A stretch of DNA of 15,917 bases, from the NCBI GenBank assembly GCA_946538475.1, contig CAMNGN010000029.1, positions 1 to 15,917 of the forward strand. Reading direction: 5' to 3'. The DNA comes from an uncultured Blautia sp. Lineage in GTDB: Bacteria > Bacillota > Clostridia > Lachnospirales > Lachnospiraceae. The position numbers were made by a program, and so were the translations under genes. Positions 1 through 7,172 of this stretch are shown piece by piece. The notes under the pieces were generated by a model, which was not told where the DNA came from, did not search any database, and worked only from the letters and a program-made list of their open reading frames with translations. Each line of letters opens with the position of its first letter. The first letter of the stretch is position 1.

Positions 1-1
1 T

Positions 2-1561
2 GAAGAAAGAAGCAATGAGAACAGACCGGCAGTGCAGGAGCAGGCTGAAGAAAAAGAAACTGCGGAAGCCGAGAGACCTGCGCCGGAGCGGAGAAACGCA
101 GGCGGAGAACAGGCAGGGGCCGAGAGAAGAAGTATGAACCGTGAACAGCCTGCCCAGGAGAGAAGAAATGACAATCTGCGCCGTGTAGTTCGTCCGTATA
201 ACATGGAGCAGGAGCGCAGGCCGAGACAGGCATACAGTGCTGAAGGAGAACAGGAGCGCAGACCGAGACAGGCGTACGGTGCCGAGGGAGAGCAGGAGCG
301 CAGACCGAGACAGCCGTACGGTGCCGAAGGCACTGAGGAGCGCCGCACAGCCCCCCGTCCTGCCGCCCAGCAGGAGCAGCTGCAGGTACGCGAGGGTGAC
401 GAAGAACTCAAAGTTCCGGCCGAGACTGCAGAACTGGACAGCGGCAGCATGGCGGACGGTATCCTGGAAGTCATGCCTGACGGCTACGGCTTTATCCGCT
501 GCGAAAACTATCTGCCGGGCGAGAACGATATCTACGTCTCTCCGTCCCAGATCCGCAGGTTCAACCTGAAGACCGGCGACATCATCCGCGGAAACATCAG
601 GATCCGCACGCAGGGCGAAAAATTCAGCGCACTGCTCTATGTCACCGCCCTCAACGGTTATCATCCCAACGAGGGTCAGAGAAGGCCGAACTTTGAAGAT
701 ATGACGCCGATCTTCCCGGACGAGAGACTCGTCATGGAAAGGCCCGGCGGCACCACCGCGATGAGGATCGTCGACCTGATCAGCCCCATCGGCAAGGGCC
801 AGCGAGGCATGATCGTGTCGCCGCCCAAGGCAGGTAAGACGACACTCCTCAAGGACGTGGCAAAGTCGATCCTCAGGAACAACAAAGAGATGCACCTGAT
901 CATCCTGCTGATCGATGAGCGTCCCGAGGAAGTCACGGACATCAAAGAAGCCATTCAGGGACCGAACGTGGAGGTCATCTACTCGACCTTCGACGAGCTT
1001 CCCGAGCATCATAAGAGAGTGTCCGAGATGGTCATCGAGCGTGCCCGCCGTCTGGTCGAGCACAAGAAGGACGTGACCATCCTGCTGGATTCCATCACCA
1101 GGCTGGCAAGAGCCTACAACCTGATCATTCCGCCGAGCGGCAGAACGCTCTCCGGCGGTCTGGATCCGGCAGCGCTTCACATGCCCAAACGATTTTTCGG
1201 TGCGGCCCGTAACATGCGCGAGGGCGGCAGCCTTACCATTCTCGCGACGGCTCTGGTAGACACCGGCAGCAAGATGGACGATGTGATCTACGAGGAATTC
1301 AAGGGAACCGGCAACATGGAGCTGGTGCTTGACCGAAAGCTGCAGGAGCGCAGGGTGTTCCCGGCCATCGATATCCAGAAATCCGGCACACGCCGTGAGG
1401 ACCTTCTTCTCACCCGTGAGGAGCAGGAGGCGGTCTACAACATGCGCAGGGCACTGAACGGAATGAAGGCGGAGGACGCTGTGGAACAGATCCTCAATAT
1501 GTTTGCCCGCACCCGCACCAATGCGGAGTTTGTGCAGATGGTGAGAAAACAGAGATTCTAA
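2..1561 (+). CDS. rho: Transcription termination factor Rho (5' end outside window)
   Basis: Hexameric ATP-driven RNA translocase/helicase that ends transcription at untranslated RNA. The frame is open to the left edge, so the GTG at 32 is only the first in-window start and the true N-terminus lies upstream. Numbering from that GTG: residues 1-138 are an Arg/Glu/Gln-rich low-complexity extension with a tandem repeat; about 140-210 is the cold-shock-like primary RNA-binding domain (MPDGYGFIR, then DIYVSPSQIRRFNL); Walker A PPKAGKTT is at 264-271; Walker B ILLD ends at D353; the conserved LHMPKRFFGAARN and EEFKGTGNMEL segments that form the secondary RNA site and subunit contacts follow. The core of about 370 residues matches the family's usual size. 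The gene precedes rpmE, as in Bacillus. The Arg-rich insert is expected to bind RNA non-specifically (inference). No intrinsic terminator is visible behind it. Confidence 0.97.
   Translation, partial: EERSNENRPAVQEQAEEKETAEAERPAPERRNAGGEQAGAERRSMNREQPAQERRNDNLRRVVRPYNMEQERRPRQAYSAEGEQERRPRQAYGAEGEQERRPRQPYGAEGTEERRTAPRPAAQQEQLQVREGDEELKVPAETAELDSGSMADGILEVMPDGYGFIRCENYLPGENDIYVSPSQIRRFNLKTGDIIRGNIRIRTQGEKFSALLYVTALNGYHPNEGQRRPNFEDMTPIFPDERLVMERPGGTTAMRIVDLISPIGKGQRGMIVSPPKAGKTTLLKDVAKSILRNNKEMHLIILLIDERPEEVTDIKEAIQGPNVEVIYSTFDELPEHHKRVSEMVIERARRLVEHKKDVTILLDSITRLARAYNLIIPPSGRTLSGGLDPAALHMPKRFFGAARNMREGGSLTILATALVDTGSKMDDVIYEEFKGTGNMELVLDRKLQERRVFPAIDIQKSGTRREDLLLTREEQEAVYNMRRALNGMKAEDAVEQILNMFARTRTNAEFVQMVRKQRF
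209..346 (+). repeat. In-frame 42-bp tandem repeat in the rho extension
   Basis: Three adjacent 42-bp units (209-250, 251-292, 293-334) encode the 14-residue unit QERRPRQAYSAEGE with small changes (S/G, A/P, E/T), followed by a partial fourth unit EERR to 346. The DNA copies are very similar, so the array probably arose by recent duplication. Each unit carries four arginines and one tyrosine. Confidence 0.9.
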
Positions 1562-1579
1562 GATTCTGTAAATTGCCCC

Positions 1580-1608
1580 TTGCATTACTCCAACCACCGT
1601 GTTATAAT
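1580..1608 (+). promoter_or_regulatory. SigA-type promoter of rpmE
   Basis: The -35 box TTGCAT (1580-1585) and the -10 box TATAAT (1603-1608) are separated by 17 bases. Transcription is expected to start near 1615, giving a leader of about 65 bases before the rpmE start. The promoter lies 19 bases after the rho stop, so rpmE need not depend on rho transcription. Confidence 0.8.
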
Positions 1609-1628
1609 CAATGAGCTGTCAACAGATA

Positions 1629-1648
1629 ATTCGTTTGTGTATACGAAT
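1629..1648 (+). other. Inverted repeat in the rpmE leader
   Basis: ATTCGT (1629-1634) and ACGAAT (1643-1648) form a 6-bp inverted repeat with an 8-base spacer inside the untranslated leader, about 20 bases before the ribosome binding site. It could be an RNA hairpin involved in L31 autoregulation or simply leader structure. The stem is short and AT-rich, so the role is unproven. Confidence 0.35.
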
Positions 1649-1680
1649 ATAAATAGAACGATTACAGTGAGGTGAGAATC

Positions 1681-1884
1681 ATGAGAGAAGGCATTCATCC
1701 GAATTATTATCAGGCGACCGTAACCTGCAACTGCGGCAACACATTCGTAACCGGTTCTACAAAGAAGGATATCCACGTGGAAATCTGCTCCAAGTGCCAT
1801 CCGTTCTACACCGGCCAGCAGAAAGCTACACAGGCTCGCGGACGTATCGATAAGTTCAACAGAAAATATGGTTTAACCAAATAA
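1681..1884 (+). CDS. rpmE: 50S ribosomal protein L31, zinc-binding type
   Basis: Component of the large subunit that contributes to a bridge with the small subunit head. The 67-residue product begins MREGIHPNYYQATVTCNCGN and ends KFNRKYGLTK, the standard L31 length and pattern. C16, C18, C36 and C39 (CxC ... CxxC) are the zinc ligands of the C+ form. The ATG at 1681 is chosen over the GTG at 1672, because GAGGTGAG at 1669-1676 is the ribosome binding site for 1681 and overlaps the GTG; family members start at MK/REGIHP. It has its own promoter and terminator and so can be a single-gene unit, while sitting between rho and the DUF1385-prmC-prfA run as in related Firmicutes. Confidence 0.97.
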   Translation: MREGIHPNYYQATVTCNCGNTFVTGSTKKDIHVEICSKCHPFYTGQQKATQARGRIDKFNRKYGLTK

Positions 1885-1893
1885 AGAGTCTGG

Positions 1894-1927
1894 AAAAAGG
1901 TTGAGGTCGGTGTATCTCAACCTTTTT
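1894..1927 (+). terminator. Intrinsic terminator after rpmE
   Basis: A perfect 12-bp stem AAAAAGGTTGAG (1894-1905) / CTCAACCTTTTT (1916-1927) with a 10-base loop ends in a U-tract. It starts 9 bases after the rpmE stop. No clear promoter follows before the DUF1385 gene at 1956, so readthrough may feed that operon. Confidence 0.88.
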
Positions 1928-1955
1928 ATGTTTTAATGAGTTAAAAGGAGAAAAC

Positions 1956-2936
1956 ATGAAACCATCCGGAATTGGCGGGCAGGCAGTTATGGAAGGCATC
2001 ATGATGCGCCACAAGGATAAATATTCCGTAGGTGTACGCCGCCCCGATAAAGAGATCGAAGTCAAAGTAGAGGACTACAAACCGGTGATCGGCAAAGGAG
2101 CTGTCTGGAAAAAACCGCTGCTCCGCGGTGTGGCCGGTTTTGTGGACTCGCTGGTGATCGGTACCAAATGCCTCATGTACTCCGCGGAGATCGCCGGAGA
2201 CGAGGAGGACGAAGAAGAGAAAGAGCAGAACGCCAAACTGACGGCGGAAGAGCTGGAAAAGAAGAAAGCGAAGGACGATAAGATGTTCAAGGTGCTTCTC
2301 TACGTGACCGTGGCATTCTCCATCGCGCTTTCCATTCTGGCTTTCATGTTCCTGCCGTACATGCTGGCGAGCCTCATCCGTAAAGCCGGGGCATCCGAGA
2401 TCCTTGTGACCATCCTCGAAGCGTTCGTCAAACTGGCTCTGTTTCTTACCTACATGATCCTTATCTCAAGGATGAAGGACATCCAGAGGACATTCATGTA
2501 CCATGGTGCGGAGCACAAATGCATCAACTGTGTCGAAAACGGACTTCCGCTCACGGTCGAGAACGTGATGAAAAGCTCCCGTTTCCACAGACGCTGCGGA
2601 ACCAGCTTCCTGTTCCTGGTCATGCTGGTGAGTATTTTCCTGCACTTTATCTTCGTGCTGGTGCCGGTGTACCGGGTGAGACTCCTTGGACGTCTGCTCA
2701 TGGTCCCGGTCGTCGCAGGTATTTCCTACGAGATCATCCAGTGGGCGGGACGCAGCGAGTCCGCGTGCGCAAACTTCTTCAGCAAGCCCGGTCTTACTCT
2801 GCAGAAGCTGACGACGAAAGAACCCACCGAGGATATGGCCGAAGTTGCGATCAAAGCGGTCGAGGCCGTGTTTGACTGGAAAACCTATCTGAAAGAAAAC
2901 TTTAACGTTGATGTGTCTGAGGCAGATGAAGCGTAA
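1956..2936 (+). CDS. yqhQ: DUF1385 family membrane protein (YqhQ-like)
   Basis: Uncharacterised integral membrane protein of 326 residues. The N-terminal signature GIGGQAVMEGIMMR (about residues 5-18) and the central HGAEHKC (183-189) followed by RFHRRCGTSF are the hallmarks of DUF1385. The His/Glu/His and Cys residues look like possible metal ligands, which is inference. A charged Glu/Lys-rich cytoplasmic-type segment lies at about 75-108. About four hydrophobic segments are seen near 110-140, 150-174, 213-238 and 244-263. The ATG at 1956 follows AAAAGGAG at 1943-1950. Its place between rpmE and prmC-prfA is a recurrent clostridial arrangement, but no function is established that explains the linkage. 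Symbol given by homology to the Bacillus family name only. Confidence 0.9.
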   Translation: MKPSGIGGQAVMEGIMMRHKDKYSVGVRRPDKEIEVKVEDYKPVIGKGAVWKKPLLRGVAGFVDSLVIGTKCLMYSAEIAGDEEDEEEKEQNAKLTAEELEKKKAKDDKMFKVLLYVTVAFSIALSILAFMFLPYMLASLIRKAGASEILVTILEAFVKLALFLTYMILISRMKDIQRTFMYHGAEHKCINCVENGLPLTVENVMKSSRFHRRCGTSFLFLVMLVSIFLHFIFVLVPVYRVRLLGRLLMVPVVAGISYEIIQWAGRSESACANFFSKPGLTLQKLTTKEPTEDMAEVAIKAVEAVFDWKTYLKENFNVDVSEADEA

Positions 2937-2963
2937 CCCCTGCTGATGTGAGCGGAGAACGAT

Positions 2964-3857
2964 ATGACACTTGGCGAAGCATTAAAGAACGGCGCTCTCA
3001 GACTGAAGAACGCGGGAATCGAAGAATATGATAATGACGCCTGGCTCCTCCTGTCCTGCGTGACAGGAGTCAGCCGGGCTTATTACTATGCTCATTCGGA
3101 GGACGGAATTTCGGAAGAACAGGCCGAAGCGTACCTGCAGCATATTGATATGAGGGCATCCCGCGTACCCCTGCAGCACATCACGCATCAGGCTTATTTT
3201 ATGGGGTATGAATTCTACGTGGATGAGAGCGTGCTGATCCCCAGACAGGACACCGAGGTGCTCGTGGAGGAGTGCCTGAAGGCGTTGAAAGATGTTCCTT
3301 CTCCGCGCATCCTCGATATGTGCACAGGATCCGGCTGCATTATTACAAGTCTGCTTCTCGAAAGACCGGATGCGACGGGCACAGGGGCCGATGTATCGCT
3401 GTCAGCTCTCAGGACCGCCAAAAAGAACGCAGAGGCTCTGGGAACGCTCGAAAGATGTGAATTTGTCCCGGGCAATCTTTTTTCTGCACCTTATTTTGAC
3501 GAAATAGGTAGGCATGAAGCCCTCAAATATGATATCCTTGTATCAAATCCACCCTATATCCGCACAGAGGTGATCGGCACACTCGCGGAAGAAGTCAGGG
3601 TACACGACCCGGACATCGCGCTTGACGGCGGAGCTGACGGACTGGATTTTTATCGTAAGATCACAGAAGCCGCGGCACGATACCTTAAGAAGGGCGGAAG
3701 GATATTGTACGAGATCGGCTATGATCAGGCCGAAGATCTGAGAAAGATCCTCAGCCTTGGAGGCTTTGAGAACATAAGGATCGTCAAAGATCTTTCGGGT
3801 CTTGACAGAGTGGCTGCTGCGGAACTGCCAAAGGCACAGACAGATACAGAACTTTAA
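2964..3857 (+). CDS. prmC: Peptide chain release factor N5-glutamine methyltransferase PrmC
   Basis: SAM-dependent enzyme that methylates the glutamine of the GGQ motif in release factors and thereby speeds peptide release. The 297-residue product has an N-terminal helical recognition domain (about 1-95), then a Rossmann methyltransferase domain with the SAM-binding segment ILDMCTGSGC at 116-125 and the catalytic NPPY at 195-198, which binds the substrate amide. The acidic DGGADGLDFYR segment after NPPY is also typical. Length is normal for the family. The start has a GAGCGGAG-like ribosome binding site about 6 bases upstream. Its substrate gene prfA starts 17 bases downstream, so enzyme and target are co-transcribed. 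Confidence 0.96.
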   Translation: MTLGEALKNGALRLKNAGIEEYDNDAWLLLSCVTGVSRAYYYAHSEDGISEEQAEAYLQHIDMRASRVPLQHITHQAYFMGYEFYVDESVLIPRQDTEVLVEECLKALKDVPSPRILDMCTGSGCIITSLLLERPDATGTGADVSLSALRTAKKNAEALGTLERCEFVPGNLFSAPYFDEIGRHEALKYDILVSNPPYIRTEVIGTLAEEVRVHDPDIALDGGADGLDFYRKITEAAARYLKKGGRILYEIGYDQAEDLRKILSLGGFENIRIVKDLSGLDRVAAAELPKAQTDTEL

Positions 3858-3874
3858 GGTATAAGGAGTTTTAA

Positions 3875-4951
3875 ATGTTTGACAAACTGGACGACCTGGC
3901 CGCCAGATACGAGGAGATCATGAACGAGATGGCCTCCCCCGAAGTCACAGGCGACCCCGAACGGCTGCAAAAGCTGATGAAAGAGCAGAGCACACTGCAG
4001 CCGATCGTTGAGACGTATCACCGTTACAAAAAAAATCAGGAGACGATAGACGACAGCCTCGCCATGCTCGAAGAAGAGAAGGACGAGGAGATGCGCGAAA
4101 TGCTTAAAGAGGAGCTGAAGGAAGCGAGGGCCAACACGGAATCCCTCGAAAAAGAGCTGAAGATCCTTCTTCTTCCCAAAGACCCCAACGATTCCAAAAA
4201 TGTCATTGTCGAGATCCGTGCCGGCGCCGGCGGTGACGAAGCGGCGCTTTTCGCGGCGGAGATTTACCGCATGTATGTGAGATATGCCGAGGCGAACCGC
4301 TGGAAGACCGAGATGATCTCTCTTAATGAGAGCGGATTAGGGGGATTCAAAGAAGTCACCTTTATGATCTCGGGAAACGGAGCGTACTCAAAACTCAAGT
4401 ACGAGAGCGGCGTGCACCGCGTGCAGCGTGTTCCCGAGACGGAATCGGGAGGGCGTATTCACACCTCCACCTGCACGGTGGCCATCATGCCCGAGGCGGA
4501 AGAGATCGACTTCCATCTGGATCTGAACGAATGCAGGTTCGATGTGTTCCGCGCCTCCGGTAACGGCGGCCAGTGCGTCAACACGACCGACTCGGCGGTG
4601 AGGCTCACGCATATTCCGACCGGCATAGTCATCTCGTGCCAGGATGAAAAGTCTCAGCTGAAGAACAAAGACAAAGCACTCAAAGTGCTGCGATCCAGGC
4701 TCTACGAGATGGAACTGGCAAAACAGCACGACGCCGAAGCCGAGGCGAGAAGAAGCCAGATCGGCACCGGCGACCGGTCCGAAAAGATAAGGACCTACAA
4801 TTTCCCGCAGGGGCGGGTGACCGATCACCGGATCAAACTCACCACCCACAGGCTCACCGAAGTACTAAACGGGGACCTGAGCGAGATCATCGGCAGCCTG
4901 GCCGCGGCGGACCAGGCGGCAAAACTAACAAAACTGGGAGAGAACATATGA
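3875..4951 (+). CDS. prfA: Peptide chain release factor 1
   Basis: Class I release factor recognising UAA and UAG in the ribosomal A site and triggering hydrolysis of peptidyl-tRNA. The 358-residue product has the usual RF1 length. Domain 1 is helical with a coiled-coil Glu/Lys pattern (about 1-105). The codon-recognition tripeptide is P187-E188-T189 in RVPETESGGRIH, the PxT form of RF1 rather than the SPF form of RF2. The catalytic GGQ is at 231-233 in SGNGGQCVNTTDSAVR; Q233 is the residue expected to be methylated by PrmC. The ATG follows AAGGAG with a 7-base spacing. The stop codon overlaps the next start (ATGA), pointing to translational coupling with the nucleotidyltransferase gene. Confidence 0.97.
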   Translation: MFDKLDDLAARYEEIMNEMASPEVTGDPERLQKLMKEQSTLQPIVETYHRYKKNQETIDDSLAMLEEEKDEEMREMLKEELKEARANTESLEKELKILLLPKDPNDSKNVIVEIRAGAGGDEAALFAAEIYRMYVRYAEANRWKTEMISLNESGLGGFKEVTFMISGNGAYSKLKYESGVHRVQRVPETESGGRIHTSTCTVAIMPEAEEIDFHLDLNECRFDVFRASGNGGQCVNTTDSAVRLTHIPTGIVISCQDEKSQLKNKDKALKVLRSRLYEMELAKQHDAEAEARRSQIGTGDRSEKIRTYNFPQGRVTDHRIKLTTHRLTEVLNGDLSEIIGSLAAADQAAKLTKLGENI

Positions 4952-5853
4952 AAAAGACAGCACTCGTTATCATGGCAGCCGGTATCGGCAGCCGCTTTGG
5001 AAAAGGCATCAAGCAGCTCGCGGCAGTAGGGCCGTCGGGCCAGATCATCATGGACTACTCGATCCATGATGCGATAGAAGCAGGGTTTGACAAAGTCGTG
5101 TTTATCATCCGCAAGGATCTGGAGGAAGAGTTCCGCAGGATCATCGGCGACCGCATCGAACGCAAGATCGAGGTGGCTTACGCTTTCCAGGAGCTTACAG
5201 ACCTTCCCGAGGGATTTACTCTGCCGGAAGGCAGGACAAAACCCTGGGGTACCGGCCAGGCCGTCCTTGCGGCGGCGAACGTGCTCACCGAGCCGTTTAT
5301 GGTGATCAATGCGGACGATTATTACGGCAAAGAAGCGTACCGTCTGGTACACGACTATCTGGTCGATGAGACCGGTGCGGATACCGAAGTACGCCATATC
5401 TGCATGGCCGGCTTCCGCCTGGGCAACACGCTGAGCGATCACGGCGGTGTGACGAGGGGAATATGCCATATCACGGACGGCTGTCTTACCGGAGTGACGG
5501 AGACACGCAATATCTACAAAACGGCAGAAGGCGCCGAGATCCGTTCCGAGAACGGGGCGGTCGCTGTGGGTACGGACAACCTTGTCTCCATGAATATGTG
5601 GGGACTCACCCCCGATTTTGTCGAAACACTGCGAAAAGGCTTTGTCGAATTTCTGCAGAACGAAGAGGGAGACCCGCTCACCAAAGAGTATCTCCTTCCG
5701 ACATTCATCGACGGGCTGATCCGTGCAGACAAAATAAAGGTCGATGTGCTGGAAACGGGAGACGAATGGTTCGGCGTGACCTATCAGGAGGACAAGGCTG
5801 CCGTGACCGAGGCGATCCTCGCACTGACAAAAGCGGGGCTGTATCCGGCGTGA
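4948..5853 (+). CDS. NTP-transferase family sugar-phosphate nucleotidyltransferase
   Basis: Probable cytoplasmic enzyme that couples a sugar phosphate (or similar phosphate ester) to an NTP, giving an NDP-sugar and pyrophosphate. The Rossmann-like N-terminus LVIMAAGIGSRFG (residues 6-18) carries the glycine-rich nucleotide-binding loop and R16. W100-G101-T102-G103-Q104-A105 contacts the base in this family, and N121-A122-D123-D124-Y125 holds the metal-binding aspartate. The protein is 301 residues long, a single-domain size without an obvious left-handed beta-helix or acyltransferase extension, so a GlmU-like bifunctional enzyme is unlikely. Substrate cannot be read from sequence. It overlaps prfA by four bases and lies before a lipoprotein gene, which may hint at an envelope-related product (weak inference). 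Confidence 0.85.
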   Translation: MKKTALVIMAAGIGSRFGKGIKQLAAVGPSGQIIMDYSIHDAIEAGFDKVVFIIRKDLEEEFRRIIGDRIERKIEVAYAFQELTDLPEGFTLPEGRTKPWGTGQAVLAAANVLTEPFMVINADDYYGKEAYRLVHDYLVDETGADTEVRHICMAGFRLGNTLSDHGGVTRGICHITDGCLTGVTETRNIYKTAEGAEIRSENGAVAVGTDNLVSMNMWGLTPDFVETLRKGFVEFLQNEEGDPLTKEYLLPTFIDGLIRADKIKVDVLETGDEWFGVTYQEDKAAVTEAILALTKAGLYPA

Positions 5854-5873
5854 AGTACTGAGGATTTTTAGGC

Positions 5874-7151
5874 ATGATTCTTTTTAAGCGATTAAAAAGC
5901 TGCACTGCGGCAATACTGCTTTCGGCCGCGATGGCGTTTTCTTTCTCGGGCTGTGAAGAGCCTTCCGAAACGTTCGAACAGGCCGGGCGAGATCTGGAGC
6001 AGGGGAGCTGTGAGTATGCCCTTCAGGGTTATGAACAGTGCTACAATGATGGTGTGCTTCCTGTCCTCTCCGCAAGGGGGGCCGGGATATCCTGTCTGCG
6101 CATGAACAAATATGAGGACGCTGTCTCTTGGTTTACGCAGGCGCTGAATGGCGAAAAGGTAGAGAAGGCCACCAGAAAGGACCTGCTTTCTTACCGGGCC
6201 ACCGCCTATATGAAGTCACAGCAGTATGAGAACGCGATGGCGGACTGCCAGACATTGAAGGTGGATTTTGGGGAGGATGCCGAGACCTGTTTCCTCACCG
6301 GAGCGGTGGCACTGGCGATGGACTCCTACGATGAGGCGGCCTCCAACTTTGACATGGCCTATGAGCACAGCACAGGTTATGAGATGGCTATCCGCATCTA
6401 CGAACAGTACATCGACAGGGGCATGGAAGCGGACGGCACCGGATATCTGGAAAAATCGCTCGATCACAGCGCCGATTCTGCCGATGACTACTGTGACAGA
6501 GGCCGCATCTATTACTATATGGAAGACTACAATGCGGCGGTCAGCGAACTGACGAACGCAGTGAGCAGCGGAAGCACCGATGCGCTGCTTCTTCTGGGCA
6601 TGGTCCACAATGCGCAGCACAGCAGCTCAAAAGCCCGCGCGATGTATCAGCAGTATATGGACGACGGCGGAAGCACGGCAAAAGCCTATAACGGGCTGGC
6701 GCTCTGCGATCTTGAAGAGAGCAATTTCGACTCTGCCCTCGATAACATCGAAAAAGGCAAGCCTTATGCTTCCACAGAAGAGCTGCAGAGCCTTTTGTTC
6801 AATGAGATCGTGGTGTACGAGAAAAAGATGGATTTTGACACCGCGAGACAGAAGGCGGAAGAGTATACCGCCATGTTCCCGGAGGATGAGACGGCAGCGA
6901 GAGAACTGGAATTCCTGAAATCGCGCGAAAAGCCGGCGGTGACACCTGCGCCTGAGGAGACATCCGAACAGGCGGCATCCGGGGATGCTTCTTCGGACGG
7001 AAGCTATGATGAAAGCTATTATGACAGCTCCTACGACAGTTCTTACGACGAAAGTTACTATGACGAGAGCTATTACGACGAGAGCTATTATGATGAGAGC
7101 TACTACGGCTATGACGAAAGCTATTACGATGAGAGCTATTACGGCTACTGA
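5874..7151 (+). CDS. TPR-containing lipoprotein with Tyr/Asp/Ser/Glu repeat tail
   Basis: Predicted secreted, lipid-anchored protein of 425 residues. A signal peptide (KRLK, then a hydrophobic stretch) ends in the lipobox FSGC with lipidated C27. F at the -3 position is a less common lipobox residue. Residues about 30-350 show repeated helix pairs with A-Y-x-x-G and A-x-x-x-F/Y patterns (for example MNKYEDAVSWFTQAL, MEDYNAAVSELTNAV, ESNFDSALDNIEKG), consistent with tetratricopeptide repeats that bind partner proteins. A Pro/Glu/Ala linker (about 352-372) leads to a tail of about 50 residues made almost only of Tyr, Asp, Glu and Ser, with DESYY as the unit. The ribosome binding site is GAGGA, 9 bases before ATG. 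It lies between a nucleotidyltransferase and hflX. No specific function is recognised; a scaffold role at the membrane surface is inference. Confidence 0.85.
   Translation: MILFKRLKSCTAAILLSAAMAFSFSGCEEPSETFEQAGRDLEQGSCEYALQGYEQCYNDGVLPVLSARGAGISCLRMNKYEDAVSWFTQALNGEKVEKATRKDLLSYRATAYMKSQQYENAMADCQTLKVDFGEDAETCFLTGAVALAMDSYDEAASNFDMAYEHSTGYEMAIRIYEQYIDRGMEADGTGYLEKSLDHSADSADDYCDRGRIYYYMEDYNAAVSELTNAVSSGSTDALLLLGMVHNAQHSSSKARAMYQQYMDDGGSTAKAYNGLALCDLEESNFDSALDNIEKGKPYASTEELQSLLFNEIVVYEKKMDFDTARQKAEEYTAMFPEDETAARELEFLKSREKPAVTPAPEETSEQAASGDASSDGSYDESYYDSSYDSSYDESYYDESYYDESYYDESYYGYDESYYDESYYGY
7008..7148 (+). repeat. 15-bp in-frame repeat encoding DESYY
   Basis: DESYY units occur at 7008-7022, 7047-7061, 7062-7076, 7077-7091, 7092-7106, 7113-7127 and 7128-7142, separated by variants (DSSYD) or Gly-Tyr. 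Synonymous codons differ among copies (gac/gat, gag/gaa, tat/tac), so the array is not all freshly duplicated; the amino-acid pattern seems selected. Confidence 0.9.
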
Positions 7152-7172
7152 TCGGACGGGCGGATAAGACAG

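Noticed and set aside
1672..1680. GTG at 1672 as the rpmE start
   Set aside because: It overlaps the ribosome binding site that serves the ATG at 1681, and L31 proteins begin at the second site.
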